Shown: piece by piece, positions 15,775 to 24,555 of the stretch | How the letters are laid out: the number at the start of each line of letters is the position of its first letter | How positions within the stretch are numbered: position 1 is the stretch's first letter | NCBI GenBank assembly: GCA_003165335.1 | Contig: PLTD01000161.1 | Span: 1 to 36,749, forward strand | Source: Rhodospirillales bacterium | GTDB taxonomy: Bacteria > Pseudomonadota > Alphaproteobacteria > BOG-932 > Roseiterribacteraceae | Direction: 5' to 3' | Length of the DNA stretch: 36,749 nt | Notes under the pieces: generated by a model | The model's input: only the letters and a program-made list of their open reading frames with translations | Databases searched by the model: none | Told to the model about the DNA's origin: nothing | Translations under genes and position numbers: made by a program

Positions 15775-16251
15775 CCGTAGATTGCCCTCATCCAGCGGGT
15801 CTGGATGAGCGGCCCATTCGGAACATGTGGAAAGCCGGGGTTAAATGCCGATGCTGCTTAAACTTTGCCGACTGCGGATCAAGAGACTCATATCGAAAAT
15901 GCCCGGCGGAGTGCTCGCCGTCGGGGCCGTTGCCCTGATGCTGATGTGCATCGAACCTTCGTGGGCCAAGGCAGGGAATTTGGACCCGGGCCCATCTTGC
16001 GGCAAGGGACCGGTATGGGGACTTTAACCCGAGTATACTCCGGCGCAGAGCATTAGCGGAATTCACTGTAAATTCGCCGACAACAGGCTGACGGTCGCTC
16101 GGGGTTATCGGGTCGCACGATTGCGAAGTTTTTCGTCGGATTTTTAGCCCCGCATTCACCCCCCACCCAACACTCCCCATTGGGGGAGGGCTTTAGATCG
16201 AAGGCTAAGCAGTGACGCTGCGCGGATCGCGATGCCGATCGAGCGAGCGAT
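15743..16251. other. Spacer between the hydrolase and YffB-like genes
   Basis: About 510 bases between convergent genes. It contains the hydrolase terminator hairpin and a C-rich/G-rich hairpin near 16173. A 60-codon + strand frame at 15845-16027 has a signal-peptide-like stretch (GGVLAVGAVALMLMC, ending SWAKA). That frame has little mature sequence, so it is a weak candidate for a small exported peptide. Nothing else is recognised. Confidence 0.4.
16173..16188. repeat. Short C/G hairpin, intergenic-repeat-like
   Basis: CTCCCC-ATTG-GGGGAG forms a perfect 6-bp stem, preceded by a C-run and followed by GGGCTTT. This look is common to dispersed intergenic repeats of alphaproteobacteria and may help terminate the YffB-like gene on the minus strand. 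Only one copy is seen in the window. Confidence 0.35.
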
Positions 16252-16605
16252 CTATTTGAAGGCCTGGGCATAGACCTCGGGTTTGAAGCCGACGATCAGT
16301 TTGCCGCCCTGGTCCAGGACCGGGCGTTTGATCATGCTGGGTTGGGCCAGCATGATCGCGATGGCCTTGGCGGCGTCGATGCCGGTTTTGTCGGCGTCGG
16401 GCAATTTGCGGAAGGTCGTGCCGGCACGGTTCAGCAGAACCTCCCAGCCAACGGCTCGGGTCCAGTTTTCCAGTAGGTCGCGGCTGGCACCCTCGGTCTT
16501 ATAGTCGTGGAAGTCATAGGCGACGCCGTGGGTCTCAAGCCATGTGCGGGCCTTTTTCATCGTGTCGCAGGCCTTGATGCCGTAGACTGAAACCGGTTTG
16601 GTCAT
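16252..16605 (-). CDS. ArsC/Spx-family reductase-like protein (YffB type)
   Basis: A 117-residue thioredoxin-fold protein very close in pattern to E. coli YffB: VYGIKACDTMKKARTWLE near the N-terminus with a single cysteine, FHDYKTEG, GWEVLLNRAGTTFRKL, and the C-terminal IKRPVLDQGGKLIVGFKPE with the conserved Pro and Gly. YffB proteins resemble arsenate reductase ArsC but lack proven arsenate activity; a glutathione-dependent thiol role is suggested. The gene starts 16 bases after the stop of the LLM oxidoreductase gene, so it may be co-transcribed with it. Length is normal. Confidence 0.85.
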   Translation of the reverse strand: MTKPVSVYGIKACDTMKKARTWLETHGVAYDFHDYKTEGASRDLLENWTRAVGWEVLLNRAGTTFRKLPDADKTGIDAAKAIAIMLAQPSMIKRPVLDQGGKLIVGFKPEVYAQAFK

Positions 16606-16621
16606 GTCTTATCCCCGATAA

Positions 16622-17698
16622 TCACTGAAATTGCGGCAGGACTTCTTCCTGGAGCGCGGTCATGGATGCCCGATAGGCCCCCATGTCGTCCAGATGGTCA
16701 TAGACGACCTGCAGCATGCAGCCGAAATCGCCCACCGTGTCGCGCAGCTTTGCCAGTTTTTCGGCGGCGGTTTTCGGGCTGCCGACGATCCAGACCTTGT
16801 CGGCCAGATAATCGACCGTCACGTCTGAATCGGCCACGCTCTGGTCGTGTTTGCAGCCGGAGATGAAATTATTCTGGCGCATTAGCGGCAGCATATAATT
16901 GTGCCAACATTCGCCCATCAGCCCATTCACCGCCAGCCGCCGCGCCTCGGCGTCGGTTTCAGCGATGTAGATTTCGCAGCCGATGCGCCAATCGGCGCGG
17001 TTTGGCGTCAGGCCTGTGCTGTCCGCGCCCTCGCAATAGACCCGCCAGTGCGACAGAAGATGGTCGGGGCTCCAGCACAGGCTCATCGGCATCAGGCCGC
17101 GTTCGCCCGCAAAGCGCAGGGTGGGGGAAGAACCGCTGAGCCCGGCGATGGCGACACGGGGATAGGGTTTGGTGCGGGGTGTAAGATGGAAAGCCAGGTC
17201 CTGCCCCACGGGTTCCGGCCGGCCGCCCTTGTAATAACGCCCCTCATGCTGAAACGGGCCGTCGATGGTCCAGAATTTCACCATCAGGTCGAAGGCCTCG
17301 ACCATCATGTCGCGGTTCTCGCCCGCTGCGGCATCGACGGCGAACATCGTATGGTCGGTCGGCAGGCCGCCCGCGCCGATGCCGACCATGAAGCGCCCGC
17401 CCGATATCTGGTCCAGCCAGGCGATGCGATGGGCGAGTTCGGCCGGCACATGATAGGGCAGCAGGAATGCGCCCGCGCCCAGCCGGATTTTTTCGGTCTT
17501 GAGCAGGGCCTGGGCGATGAGAAGATCGGGCGCGGGCAGGGGCTCGCGCTTGCAGGTGAAATGCTCGCCGACCCAGGCCTCATCGAAGCCGGCGCGGTCG
17601 GCAAAGGCCAATATGTCCAGGTTATGGGCATGCCCCTCCGCATAGTCGCGGTGCGGCGGGTGATTCGGCATCATGAACAGCCCGGATTGCATCGGCAT
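16622..17698 (-). CDS. LLM-class flavin-dependent oxidoreductase (limonene monooxygenase-like)
   Basis: A 358-residue bacterial-luciferase-fold protein. The opening LFMMPNHPPHRDY and AFADRAGFDEAWVGEHFT closely follow the N-terminus of limonene 1,2-monooxygenase-type enzymes, in which the HF/HH region is near the flavin. LGAGAFLLPYHVPAELAHRIAWLDQISGGRFMVGIGAGG holds the second flavin-binding strand, and GRYYKGGRPEP the substrate-side loop. Such enzymes use reduced FMN and O2 to oxygenate small hydrophobic molecules; the present substrate is unknown. It has an AT-rich promoter-like region with an inverted repeat upstream, and the YffB-like gene directly downstream. Confidence 0.85.
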   Translation of the reverse strand: MPMQSGLFMMPNHPPHRDYAEGHAHNLDILAFADRAGFDEAWVGEHFTCKREPLPAPDLLIAQALLKTEKIRLGAGAFLLPYHVPAELAHRIAWLDQISGGRFMVGIGAGGLPTDHTMFAVDAAAGENRDMMVEAFDLMVKFWTIDGPFQHEGRYYKGGRPEPVGQDLAFHLTPRTKPYPRVAIAGLSGSSPTLRFAGERGLMPMSLCWSPDHLLSHWRVYCEGADSTGLTPNRADWRIGCEIYIAETDAEARRLAVNGLMGECWHNYMLPLMRQNNFISGCKHDQSVADSDVTVDYLADKVWIVGSPKTAAEKLAKLRDTVGDFGCMLQVVYDHLDDMGAYRASMTALQEEVLPQFQ

Positions 17699-17762
17699 TT
17701 CCCCTTTTGCTTATCGCCTTCTCAAGCGGCGGCAGGCTTCTGCGCGCCCGTCCGCCACCCGA

Positions 17763-17779
17763 TATCTATCGCACAGATA
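17763..17779. promoter_or_regulatory. Inverted repeat upstream of the limonene monooxygenase-like gene
   Basis: TATCT-ATCGCAC-AGATA is a perfect 5-bp inverted repeat with a 7-base spacer. It starts about 65 bases before the gene's ATG, between it and an AT-rich stretch (17845-17900) that could hold the promoter. It is a possible operator; no regulator gene is adjacent. Confidence 0.3.
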
Positions 17780-17979
17780 ATTCAGGAAGGTTGAGGAATT
17801 TGTCGATAGCGGACAGCGCGATGAGACGTTGGAAACGAAGATCGAATTTTTCTGTTGGACCCTCTGTTTATTCAATATTCTTGTTTTGTACATATACTGA
17901 CGGAGAGCCCTACAGCGCGGAACGTCGCCGCCGAGAAGGCCCCCATCCAGCGGCGGTGGTCGCGCGACCCCGACGTTGT

Positions 17980-18002
17980 CGTCCCCGTTGATGACGGGGA
18001 CG
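17980..18002. repeat. GC-rich perfect hairpin
   Basis: CGTCCCCG (17980-17987) and CGGGGACG (17995-18002) are exact reverse complements around TTGATGA. It resembles common intergenic palindromic repeats. No T-run follows on the minus strand, so it is not a convincing terminator for the gene to the right. Confidence 0.4.
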
Positions 18003-18192
18003 GAGACCCGGACGCCAACGGTCACGGACCGCCGCACGGTTAGATCCGCAAGTCCTCGCTAGTTCGCTTCCTTCAACACTCACCCCATACCGACACGATA
18101 ACGCCTTCCCCCCTGCCCAGAGGACGCTACTGCGTTACGCAGCCGCCGCCTTAGGCCGCAGGGGGGAGATCGCCGGCGTTTGCGTGCCACAG

Positions 18193-19317
18193 TCAATCGC
18201 CTTGCGCCCGGAAATGAGGGATCACGTGGCGACCGATATTGCCGATGGTCTGCATAATGATGTCGTGCGGGATCGTGCCCATCTGGGGCAGGAATAGAAT
18301 CTCGTCGGCGCCTGCCGCCTTCAGCCGTTCGACATAGGCGATGGCGTCCCAGACGGTGCCGTAAGCCGCGTCGAAATCGTAATAGCCGGTGTGCTGCTCG
18401 GTGGGTGTGATCTTGACCTCGTCGAGGAAGGCCAAGACGCGTTTTTTGTGACGCTCCATCTCCTCCGTCTGCTGTTCGATGCTGAGGTCGGGAATGTCGG
18501 GCGGCGGGCCGCCGGCATACCAATAGGCGAGCGATTCGGCGAAGAAGCGCTGGCCGCGCACGCCGATCCGCCGCGCCTCGTCTCGGTCTTCGAGCACGAC
18601 GGCGGGGCACAGCACCGCCAGATGCTCGTTGGGCCGGAAGCCCACCTGATCGGCCGGGTTCCGGTCGCGGTAGGCCTTGCGGTACATGGCGTTCTTGCGG
18701 GCGAATTCTTCAGGACCGCTGAAGCCCAGGACCAGAGCACCCATGCCGCGGGCCCCGGCGATCATCACGCTCTCGGGTTTAGAGCAGGCCATATACATCG
18801 GCGGATGCGGGTCCTGATAAGGCTTGGGGTGGATCGGGCGGGGCGGAATCTCGATCAGCCCGTGATGCTCGAATTCATCCTGCATCCACATCTTTGGGAT
18901 CATATACATGGCCTCGTCGACCTGGGCGGTGATCTGGTCGAGCGGGATCTGGAAGGCCCCGGCCTCCTGCACCGTGTTGCCCTTGCCGACGCCGAAATGG
19001 ACCCGGCCGCGGGACAGAATGTCCAGTGTGGCTACGCGTTCGGCGACTTTGATCGGGTGGTTCATGGCGAAGGGCAAGCAGATGACGCCGTGGCCGACAT
19101 GGATGCGCCGGGTAGCGCCGGCGATGAAGGCGAGCAGGGATTCGGGCGCGGAGATATGGGAGTACCAAGTCAGCGCCGTGTGCTCGACCGACCAGATGAC
19201 GTCGAAGCCGAGATCGTCGGCCAGCAGGCTTTGCTCGGCCATGTCGCGGTAAAGCCGCGCCTCGCCGGACCTGGTGATGTCGCTGGTCGCGCCTTCGTAG
19301 ATGATCGAAAACTTCAT
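18193..19317 (-). CDS. LLM-class flavin-dependent oxidoreductase
   Basis: A 374-residue luciferase-like protein. MAEQSLLADDLGFDVIWSVEHTAL gives the conserved strand with the EH pair, and HVGHGVICLPFAMNHPIKVAERVATLDILSRGRVHFGVGKG the flavin-binding half. IPPRPIHPKPYQDPHPPMYMAC begins the long C-terminal insertion seen in alkanesulfonate/monooxygenase-type members. Reduced-flavin monooxygenation of a small molecule is expected; the substrate is unknown. The ATG at 19317 follows a G-rich ribosome site (AAGGGG). It is divergent from the amidohydrolase gene across 140 bases, so the two may share control. Confidence 0.84.
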   Translation of the reverse strand: MKFSIIYEGATSDITRSGEARLYRDMAEQSLLADDLGFDVIWSVEHTALTWYSHISAPESLLAFIAGATRRIHVGHGVICLPFAMNHPIKVAERVATLDILSRGRVHFGVGKGNTVQEAGAFQIPLDQITAQVDEAMYMIPKMWMQDEFEHHGLIEIPPRPIHPKPYQDPHPPMYMACSKPESVMIAGARGMGALVLGFSGPEEFARKNAMYRKAYRDRNPADQVGFRPNEHLAVLCPAVVLEDRDEARRIGVRGQRFFAESLAYWYAGGPPPDIPDLSIEQQTEEMERHKKRVLAFLDEVKITPTEQHTGYYDFDAAYGTVWDAIAYVERLKAAGADEILFLPQMGTIPHDIIMQTIGNIGRHVIPHFRAQGD

Positions 19318-19457
19318 GTCCCCGGCCCCTTCGCATGCTTGGCGATGCTTTGCCGCCTTTGGGCGACATTAGCCGCATGGCCCGGCAATGCGCCACCGCG
19401 GAGTTGCGGTCGAGGGCCGAAAGGGCGTTTTATGGAGGTGAATCGTGGAGGGGCGAG

Positions 19458-21206
19458 ATGTTCGATCGGGTGATCAAGGGCGGAACAATTGTCGACGGCT
19501 CGGGTGCCAAGGCCTTTACCGGTGATATCGCGATTGCCGGCGGAAAGATCGTGGAGGTCGGCAAGGTTTCCGGTGCGGCGCGCGAGGTGGTCGATGCCGA
19601 CGGGCTGCTGGTCACGCCGGGCTGGATCGACGTCCATACCCATTACGACGGCCAGGCGACCTGGGACCCGCTGCTGACGCCGTCCTTCTGGCACGGGGTC
19701 ACCAGCGTGGTGATGGGCAATTGCGGCGTCGGCTTCGCGCCGGTCAGGCCGGGCAAGGAACCCTGGCTGATCGGGCTGATGGAAGGGGTCGAGGATATTC
19801 CCGGTTCCGCCCTGGCCGAGGGCATCAAATGGGAGTGGGAAAGTTTCCCCGAATATCTGGATGCGCTCGAGAGGGGAAGCAGGGCGATCGACATTGCAGC
19901 CCAGCTGCCACACGGCGCATTGCGGGCCTATGTGATGGGCGAGCGCGGAGCGATGAACGAGGCCGCGACACCTAAGGATATCGCCGAGATGCGCCGCCTG
20001 TCGGTCGAGGCGCTGAAAGCCGGGGCCTTCGGAGTCTCGACCTCGCGCACGCTGGCCCATCGGGCGATCGACGGGGAGCCGGTGCCCGGCACCTTTGCGG
20101 CCGAAGCGGAACTGCGGGCATTGGCCGAGGCGGTCGCCGCCAGCGGGCACGGAGTGTTGGAGATTTCGCCGGCCGGCGTCATCGGCGAGGATCTTCTGGC
20201 CCCGGCCAAGGAGATCGACTGGATGGACAGGCTGTCGCGCGAAACGGGCGCCCCGATGACCTATGTCGTGGTCCAGGTTTCGCCCAAGCCGGACATGTGG
20301 CGGGAGCAGCTGGCGCTGACCAAACTGGCCCGCGCCAGGGGGGCACGCATCACGCCGCAGGTCGGCATCCGCGGGGTCGGGATCTTGCTGGGGCTGAAGA
20401 GCCGCTTCGGGCCTTTCATGGCCTCACCGAGCTGGCGCGCCCTGCAAGCCATGCCGCATGCAGCAAGGGTGGCTCAGCTCAAGGCCGATGCGGGTCTGAG
20501 AGAGCGGATCGCGGCAGAGGGTATGGGCGGGGCCGAACCCGCACCGGCCGATCTCAACCCGATGATCCAGGCGATGTTCAGCGCCGACGCCTGGGGCAGG
20601 ATCTATCCGATGTGGGGCAATTACGAGCCGGGCCCCGATCAGACGATCGCCGCCGAGGCGCGGCACCGGGGCATCGACCCGCGGGCCATGGCGCTGGAAG
20701 TGATGCTGGAACGGGACGGTGAGGGGCTGATCTGGGTGCCGGTCCAGAATTACTCCGACGGCAATCTCGACCCGGAATATGAGATGATCACCAGCCCCGA
20801 CACGATCGTGGGCATCTCTGACGGCGGGGCGCATTGCGGCGCCATCGTCGATGCCAGCGCGCCGACACTGATGCTAACCCACTGGGTTCGCGACCGGACA
20901 CGCGGGCCTAGGCTGGGGCTGGAATATGCGGTCAGGCGGCAGACTTCGGATCTGGCTCGCTTCTATGGCTTCCCGGACCGGGGACGGCTGGCGGCGGGGC
21001 TGAAGGCCGACATCAACCTGATCGACTTTACCCGGCTGAAGATGAACCAACCCTTTATGGCGAGCGACCTGCCGACCGGGGCGGACCGGCTGATGCAAAC
21101 CGCCGAGGGCTATGTCGCGACTCTGGTGTCGGGAGAGGTTGTGCAGCGCGAAGGCAAGGAGACGGGCGCCCGGCCGGGGAGGCTGGTGCGCGGCGGACGG
21201 CGCTAG
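19458..21206 (+). CDS. N-acyl-D-amino-acid deacylase-type amidohydrolase
   Basis: A 582-residue amidohydrolase-superfamily enzyme. Residues 57-66 read IDVHTHYDGQ with metal ligands His60 and His62. GNCGVGFAP places the metal-bridging Cys at 89, as in D-aminoacylase, and GISDGGAHCG near the C-terminus carries the catalytic Asp. The closing LKADINLIDFTRLK and LVSGEVVQREGKE are the usual beta-sandwich return. The reaction would be hydrolysis of an amide such as an N-acyl-D-amino acid or cyclic amide; many environmental homologues have unknown substrates. The frame is open from 19335, but GGAGGGGCGAG before the ATG at 19458 and the domain start support this choice. It converges on the CoA-transferase-like gene with only four bases between stops. 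Confidence 0.85.
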   Translation: MFDRVIKGGTIVDGSGAKAFTGDIAIAGGKIVEVGKVSGAAREVVDADGLLVTPGWIDVHTHYDGQATWDPLLTPSFWHGVTSVVMGNCGVGFAPVRPGKEPWLIGLMEGVEDIPGSALAEGIKWEWESFPEYLDALERGSRAIDIAAQLPHGALRAYVMGERGAMNEAATPKDIAEMRRLSVEALKAGAFGVSTSRTLAHRAIDGEPVPGTFAAEAELRALAEAVAASGHGVLEISPAGVIGEDLLAPAKEIDWMDRLSRETGAPMTYVVVQVSPKPDMWREQLALTKLARARGARITPQVGIRGVGILLGLKSRFGPFMASPSWRALQAMPHAARVAQLKADAGLRERIAAEGMGGAEPAPADLNPMIQAMFSADAWGRIYPMWGNYEPGPDQTIAAEARHRGIDPRAMALEVMLERDGEGLIWVPVQNYSDGNLDPEYEMITSPDTIVGISDGGAHCGAIVDASAPTLMLTHWVRDRTRGPRLGLEYAVRRQTSDLARFYGFPDRGRLAAGLKADINLIDFTRLKMNQPFMASDLPTGADRLMQTAEGYVATLVSGEVVQREGKETGARPGRLVRGGRR

Positions 21207-21210
21207 GGGG

Positions 21211-22332
21211 TCAGTCCCCAATCTCCCGCCAGGGCGGGCGCACGGATGGGGCTTGTCCGTCTATCCGGCCAGGGAACAGGGCCTGCCAATGACCGTCGGA
21301 CCCGCGCCGCACCAGGCCGCGGGCCTTGATCTGCTCGGTCTCCACAGCTTCGTCCAGGCCCAGCACGGGGGCCAAGCAGCAATCGGCGGGTTCAAGCTGA
21401 GCGACCGCCTGGTCCTGGGTCAGGCCGGCGAAAAACTGGGTGATCTCGGCGATGAGATCGGTCTGGGGCAGCGGCGCGTCCCCCCGGGCGATCCATTCGG
21501 GGTAGCCGGCGGCATTGCAGAAGGCGGCCCAGAACTTGGGCTCGATGGCGCCCAGCGTCACGAACCGGCCATCGGCGCAGCGATAGACGCGGTAGCGCGC
21601 GGCGCCGCCGTTCAGTAGCTCGCCCTCACGCACTGGCGCGCCGCGCCCGGCATCCAGGCCGGCCAGCGGGAAGCTAATCAGCGGCATCACAGAGTCGGCC
21701 AGGGCCAGGTCGAGGAAGCAGCCTTTGCCGTCGCGGGCCCGCTTGTTGACCGCGCCCAGCATAGCGATGGTCGCCATCATGCTGCCGGTTACGTCGGCCA
21801 CCGGCGGGTCGAAGAACACCGGCAGGTCGGCCATCCCGGTACCGGCCAGAGCGCCGTTCAGCGACAGGTAGTTGTTATCGTGCCCGGCCTGACCGCGGCG
21901 GGGACCAGTCGCCCCGAAGCCCGACAGGCCGCAATAGATCAGCCGCGGATTGCGTTCGATCAAGGTCTCGTGGCCCAGCCCCAGCCGGTCGAGCGTGCCG
22001 GGGCGGAATGACTCAAGCAAGATGTCGGCCTCATCGACCAGCTCAAGGAACCGCGCCTTGTCCGTCTCTGCACGAAGATCGAGTTTGAGGCTGACCTTGC
22101 CGGCGTTGACGGCTTCGAAATAGATCGATTTCCCGCGCTTGCCCATCGGGCCGATGATCCGCATCTCGTCGCCCGACGGCGGCTCGATCTTCAGCACCGA
22201 CGCGCCGAGATCGACCAGCAGCAGGGACGATAGGGGCCCGGGCAAGTGGCGCGACAGGTCGAGCACCTTGAGGCCGCACAGGAACTCGCCCCAAGGGCCC
22301 TTGGCGGGTTCGGGCCACAGACTATCGCTCAT
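21211..22332 (-). CDS. CoA-transferase family III protein (alpha-methylacyl-CoA racemase-like)
   Basis: A 373-residue CaiB/BaiF-fold protein. LKVLDLSRHLPGPLSSLLLVDLGASVLKIEPP is the classical N-terminal CoA-binding motif, and ILLESFRPGTLDRLGLG follows. QAGHDNNYLSLNGAL has His151, and DPPVADVTGS has Asp180 about 29 residues later. This His/Asp pair matches the acid-base pair of alpha-methylacyl-CoA racemases better than the single Asp of true CoA-transferases. It may therefore epimerise a 2-methylacyl-CoA, as occurs in breakdown of branched or isoprenoid side chains, or transfer CoA. Its start codon overlaps the stop of the upstream histidine-phosphatase gene (ATGA), so translation is coupled. 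Confidence 0.85.
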   Translation of the reverse strand: MSDSLWPEPAKGPWGEFLCGLKVLDLSRHLPGPLSSLLLVDLGASVLKIEPPSGDEMRIIGPMGKRGKSIYFEAVNAGKVSLKLDLRAETDKARFLELVDEADILLESFRPGTLDRLGLGHETLIERNPRLIYCGLSGFGATGPRRGQAGHDNNYLSLNGALAGTGMADLPVFFDPPVADVTGSMMATIAMLGAVNKRARDGKGCFLDLALADSVMPLISFPLAGLDAGRGAPVREGELLNGGAARYRVYRCADGRFVTLGAIEPKFWAAFCNAAGYPEWIARGDAPLPQTDLIAEITQFFAGLTQDQAVAQLEPADCCLAPVLGLDEAVETEQIKARGLVRRGSDGHWQALFPGRIDGQAPSVRPPWREIGD

Positions 22333-22922
22333 GATGCGTCTCGTTCGTCGATGCGGCTGATCTTGCCGCCGGATAGATGGAATACAGCGTCCTGGGGCGG
22401 AGGGCGCCCAGCCCAGATCTGGTCCGGCGGCACACCGCTATAAAGGGCGCGCATGATGCGCCCGGCGATGCCGTGGGACACCACGATGCGGCGTATGCCG
22501 TCGGTCTCGTCGATCTCGGCAATGAAGTTGCCGATGCGCCCGGCCATTTCCTCGTATCGCTCCCCGCCCGGTGCGCGCAGAAGCCAGCCCGGCTCTCGCA
22601 TCGCGCCGGGGGCAGCGGCTTCGATCTCGTGGTGGTGAAACCCCTCCCAGTCGCCGACATGCACCTCCTGGATACGCGGATCGAGGGTGATTTCAGACCT
22701 AAGACCGATGATCTCGCGGATGATCTGCGCCGTGTGAACGGTGCGGCCGAGCGGGCTCGCGATGATGGACCAGCGCTCGCGGTCGTCCACCAGCGGCTTC
22801 AGATGCTTGCCCATGCGGCGAGCCTGCTCACGGCCAAGGTCGGTCAGCGCCGAATCCCACTGGCCCTGCAGGCGCTGGGCATGGTTGAACTCGGTTTGGC
22901 CGTGACGGACGAGATAGATCAA
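22329..22922 (-). CDS. Histidine phosphatase family protein (PhoE/GpmB type)
   Basis: A 197-residue member of the phosphoglycerate-mutase-like superfamily. MIYLVRHGQTEFN carries the RHG motif with the phospho-accepting His7. LQGQWDSALTDLGREQA and SPLGRTVHTAQII are the usual substrate-pocket segments, and VSHGIAGR holds the second catalytic His. It likely dephosphorylates a small phosphorylated compound, but its target is unknown. It overlaps the downstream CoA-transferase-like gene by four bases, so the two share one transcript. It is divergent from the aldehyde dehydrogenase across about 100 bases. Confidence 0.87.
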   Translation of the reverse strand: MIYLVRHGQTEFNHAQRLQGQWDSALTDLGREQARRMGKHLKPLVDDRERWSIIASPLGRTVHTAQIIREIIGLRSEITLDPRIQEVHVGDWEGFHHHEIEAAAPGAMREPGWLLRAPGGERYEEMAGRIGNFIAEIDETDGIRRIVVSHGIAGRIMRALYSGVPPDQIWAGRPPPQDAVFHLSGGKISRIDERDAS

Positions 22923-23024
22923 TTCTTCTACGCAAAGGTTGCCGATACTCTGGCTGTACGACTACCCTAACGGCTGGCAAAGGGCACGCCTCATTCTGCT
23001 AGCCCCGCCAATTCGGGAGGATCG

Positions 23025-24512
23025 ATGGTCGCGTTGGAAGAGTTTACAGGCGGCAAGCCAGTGGCTGAGGGCCGCTGGCAAGCGATCATCGACGGCCAGC
23101 ATGTGGATGCATTGTCGGGCGCGCGGTTGGATATGGTATCGCCGTCCGACGGGCAGGTTTTCGCGTCGATTCCCCGTTGCGGGGCTGAAGACATCAATCG
23201 CGCAGTCAAGGCGGCGCGACGCGCATTTGCAGACGGACCGTGGGGCAGAATGGCACCGGCCGATCGTGGGCGGATCCTGATGAGGTTATCGGCATTGATC
23301 GCTGCAGAGCATGAGACTCTGGCGCAGATGGATGCGCTCGACGTTGGCAAGTCGATCAAACAGGCGCGCGCCGACATCACGGTCCTGTCGCGCTATTACG
23401 AGTTCTATGCCGGGGCAGCCGACAAGACCGGAGGCGAGACGATACCGCTACCCGGCGGCTTCACCGCGATGACCTTCCGTGAGCCGCACGGCGTCGTGGG
23501 CGCGATCCTGCCCTGGAACTCGCCCACACAGATGCTTGGGCGCACTTCGGCGCCTGCTTTGGCAATGGGCAATGTAATGGTCGTGAAGCCGGCGGAGGAT
23601 GCCTGCCTTTCGGCGATCCGTATCGCCGAGCTTGCGCTGGAGGCGGGGCTGCCACCGGGTGTTCTGAATATCGTGACCGGATTGGGTGAGGAAGCAGGCG
23701 CCGCGCTCGCCGCGCATCCCGACGTCAACTTCATTACCTTCACGGGCTCGCCGGAGGTTGGCGCGATCATCCAGAAACTTGCCGCCGACAACCATGTCGC
23801 GGTGACTTTGGAGCTGGGCGGCAAGTCTCCACAGATCGTCTTTGCCGACGCCGACCTTGAGGCGGCGCTGCCGATTATTGTCGGTGCGATCACGGTCAAT
23901 TCCGGCCAGACCTGTGTCGCCGGCAGCCGCCTGCTGGTCGAGGAAGCTGCCTGGGATCGGGTCGTCTCAGCCTTTGCCGAACGCTTCGGGCAACTGGTCA
24001 CAGGGCCGCACCAGGGCGACTATGATTTCGGCGCGCTGATCAACGCCAAGCAGCGTGATCGGGTGAAGCGCTTCATCGCTGGCGCCAAGGCTGACGGCGT
24101 CGCCGTTCTGGCAGAGGGCAAGGTCGCGCCCGATGCCGCTTCGTCGGGCTATTATGTCCCGGCGGTATTGTTCGGACCGGTGCCGGTCGATCACGCCCTG
24201 GCGAAGCAGGAGGTGTTCGGGCCATGCCTGTCAGTCATTCCGTTCAAGGACGAGGCTGATGCCATCAGCCTTGCCAACGACACGGAATACGGGCTGGCAG
24301 CCGGCGTGTGGACCCGCGACATCGGCCGCGCGATGCGGCTGGCGCGCAAGGTTCGCTCGGGCCAAATTTATATCAACGGCTATGGCGCCGGCGGCGGTGT
24401 GGAACTGCCCTTCGGCGGCTTTAAGAACTCGGGTCACGGGCGGGAAAAGGGATTGGAGGCATTGAAGGAATTCTCTGCCACTAAGACTGTCGTCATCAAT
24501 CACGGCATCTAA
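23025..24512 (+). CDS. Aldehyde dehydrogenase (NAD(P)+)
   Basis: A 495-residue ALDH with a complete active site: Asn165 (LPWNSP), Lys188 (VVKPAE), general base Glu263 in LELGGKSP and nucleophile Cys297 in [15 protein letters not shown] marks the nucleotide-binding fold, and [12 protein letters not shown] the late conserved segment. It oxidises an aldehyde to a carboxylic acid in the cytoplasm. GGAGG before the ATG supports the start. The next gene, 43 bases on, encodes a GMC alcohol dehydrogenase, so the pair probably carries out alcohol to aldehyde to acid oxidation. It is the first gene of the + strand run that ends with the MFS carrier. Confidence 0.93.
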   Translation: MVALEEFTGGKPVAEGRWQAIIDGQHVDALSGARLDMVSPSDGQVFASIPRCGAEDINRAVKAARRAFADGPWGRMAPADRGRILMRLSALIAAEHETLAQMDALDVGKSIKQARADITVLSRYYEFYAGAADKTGGETIPLPGGFTAMTFREPHGVVGAILPWNSPTQMLGRTSAPALAMGNVMVVKPAEDACLSAIRIAELALEAGLPPGVLNIVTGLGEEAGAALAAHPDVNFITFTGSPEVGAIIQKLAADNHVAVTLELGGKSPQIVFADADLEAALPIIVGAITVNSGQTCVAGSRLLVEEAAWDRVVSAFAERFGQLVTGPHQGDYDFGALINAKQRDRVKRFIAGAKADGVAVLAEGKVAPDAASSGYYVPAVLFGPVPVDHALAKQEVFGPCLSVIPFKDEADAISLANDTEYGLAAGVWTRDIGRAMRLARKVRSGQIYINGYGAGGGVELPFGGFKNSGHGREKGLEALKEFSATKTVVINHGI

Positions 24513-24555
24513 GGAAGGCTGCGTCCGAAGCAGTCTCGACAGCGGGGAGGGAAGC

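Larger units (their letters stand above)
17699..18192. other. Spacer between two LLM oxidoreductase genes
   Basis: About 490 bases without a firm gene. It holds the promoter region of the gene to the left, including an AT-rich tract and an inverted repeat. It also has a GC-rich hairpin, CGTCCCCG-N7-CGGGGACG (17980-18002), which may be a dispersed repeat. A 62-codon + strand frame over 17855-18043 is not protein-like in composition. Confidence 0.4.

Noticed and set aside
18391-19473. 360-codon + strand frame opposite an LLM gene
   Set aside because: Antisense to a clear luciferase-fold protein; composition is that of a shadow frame.
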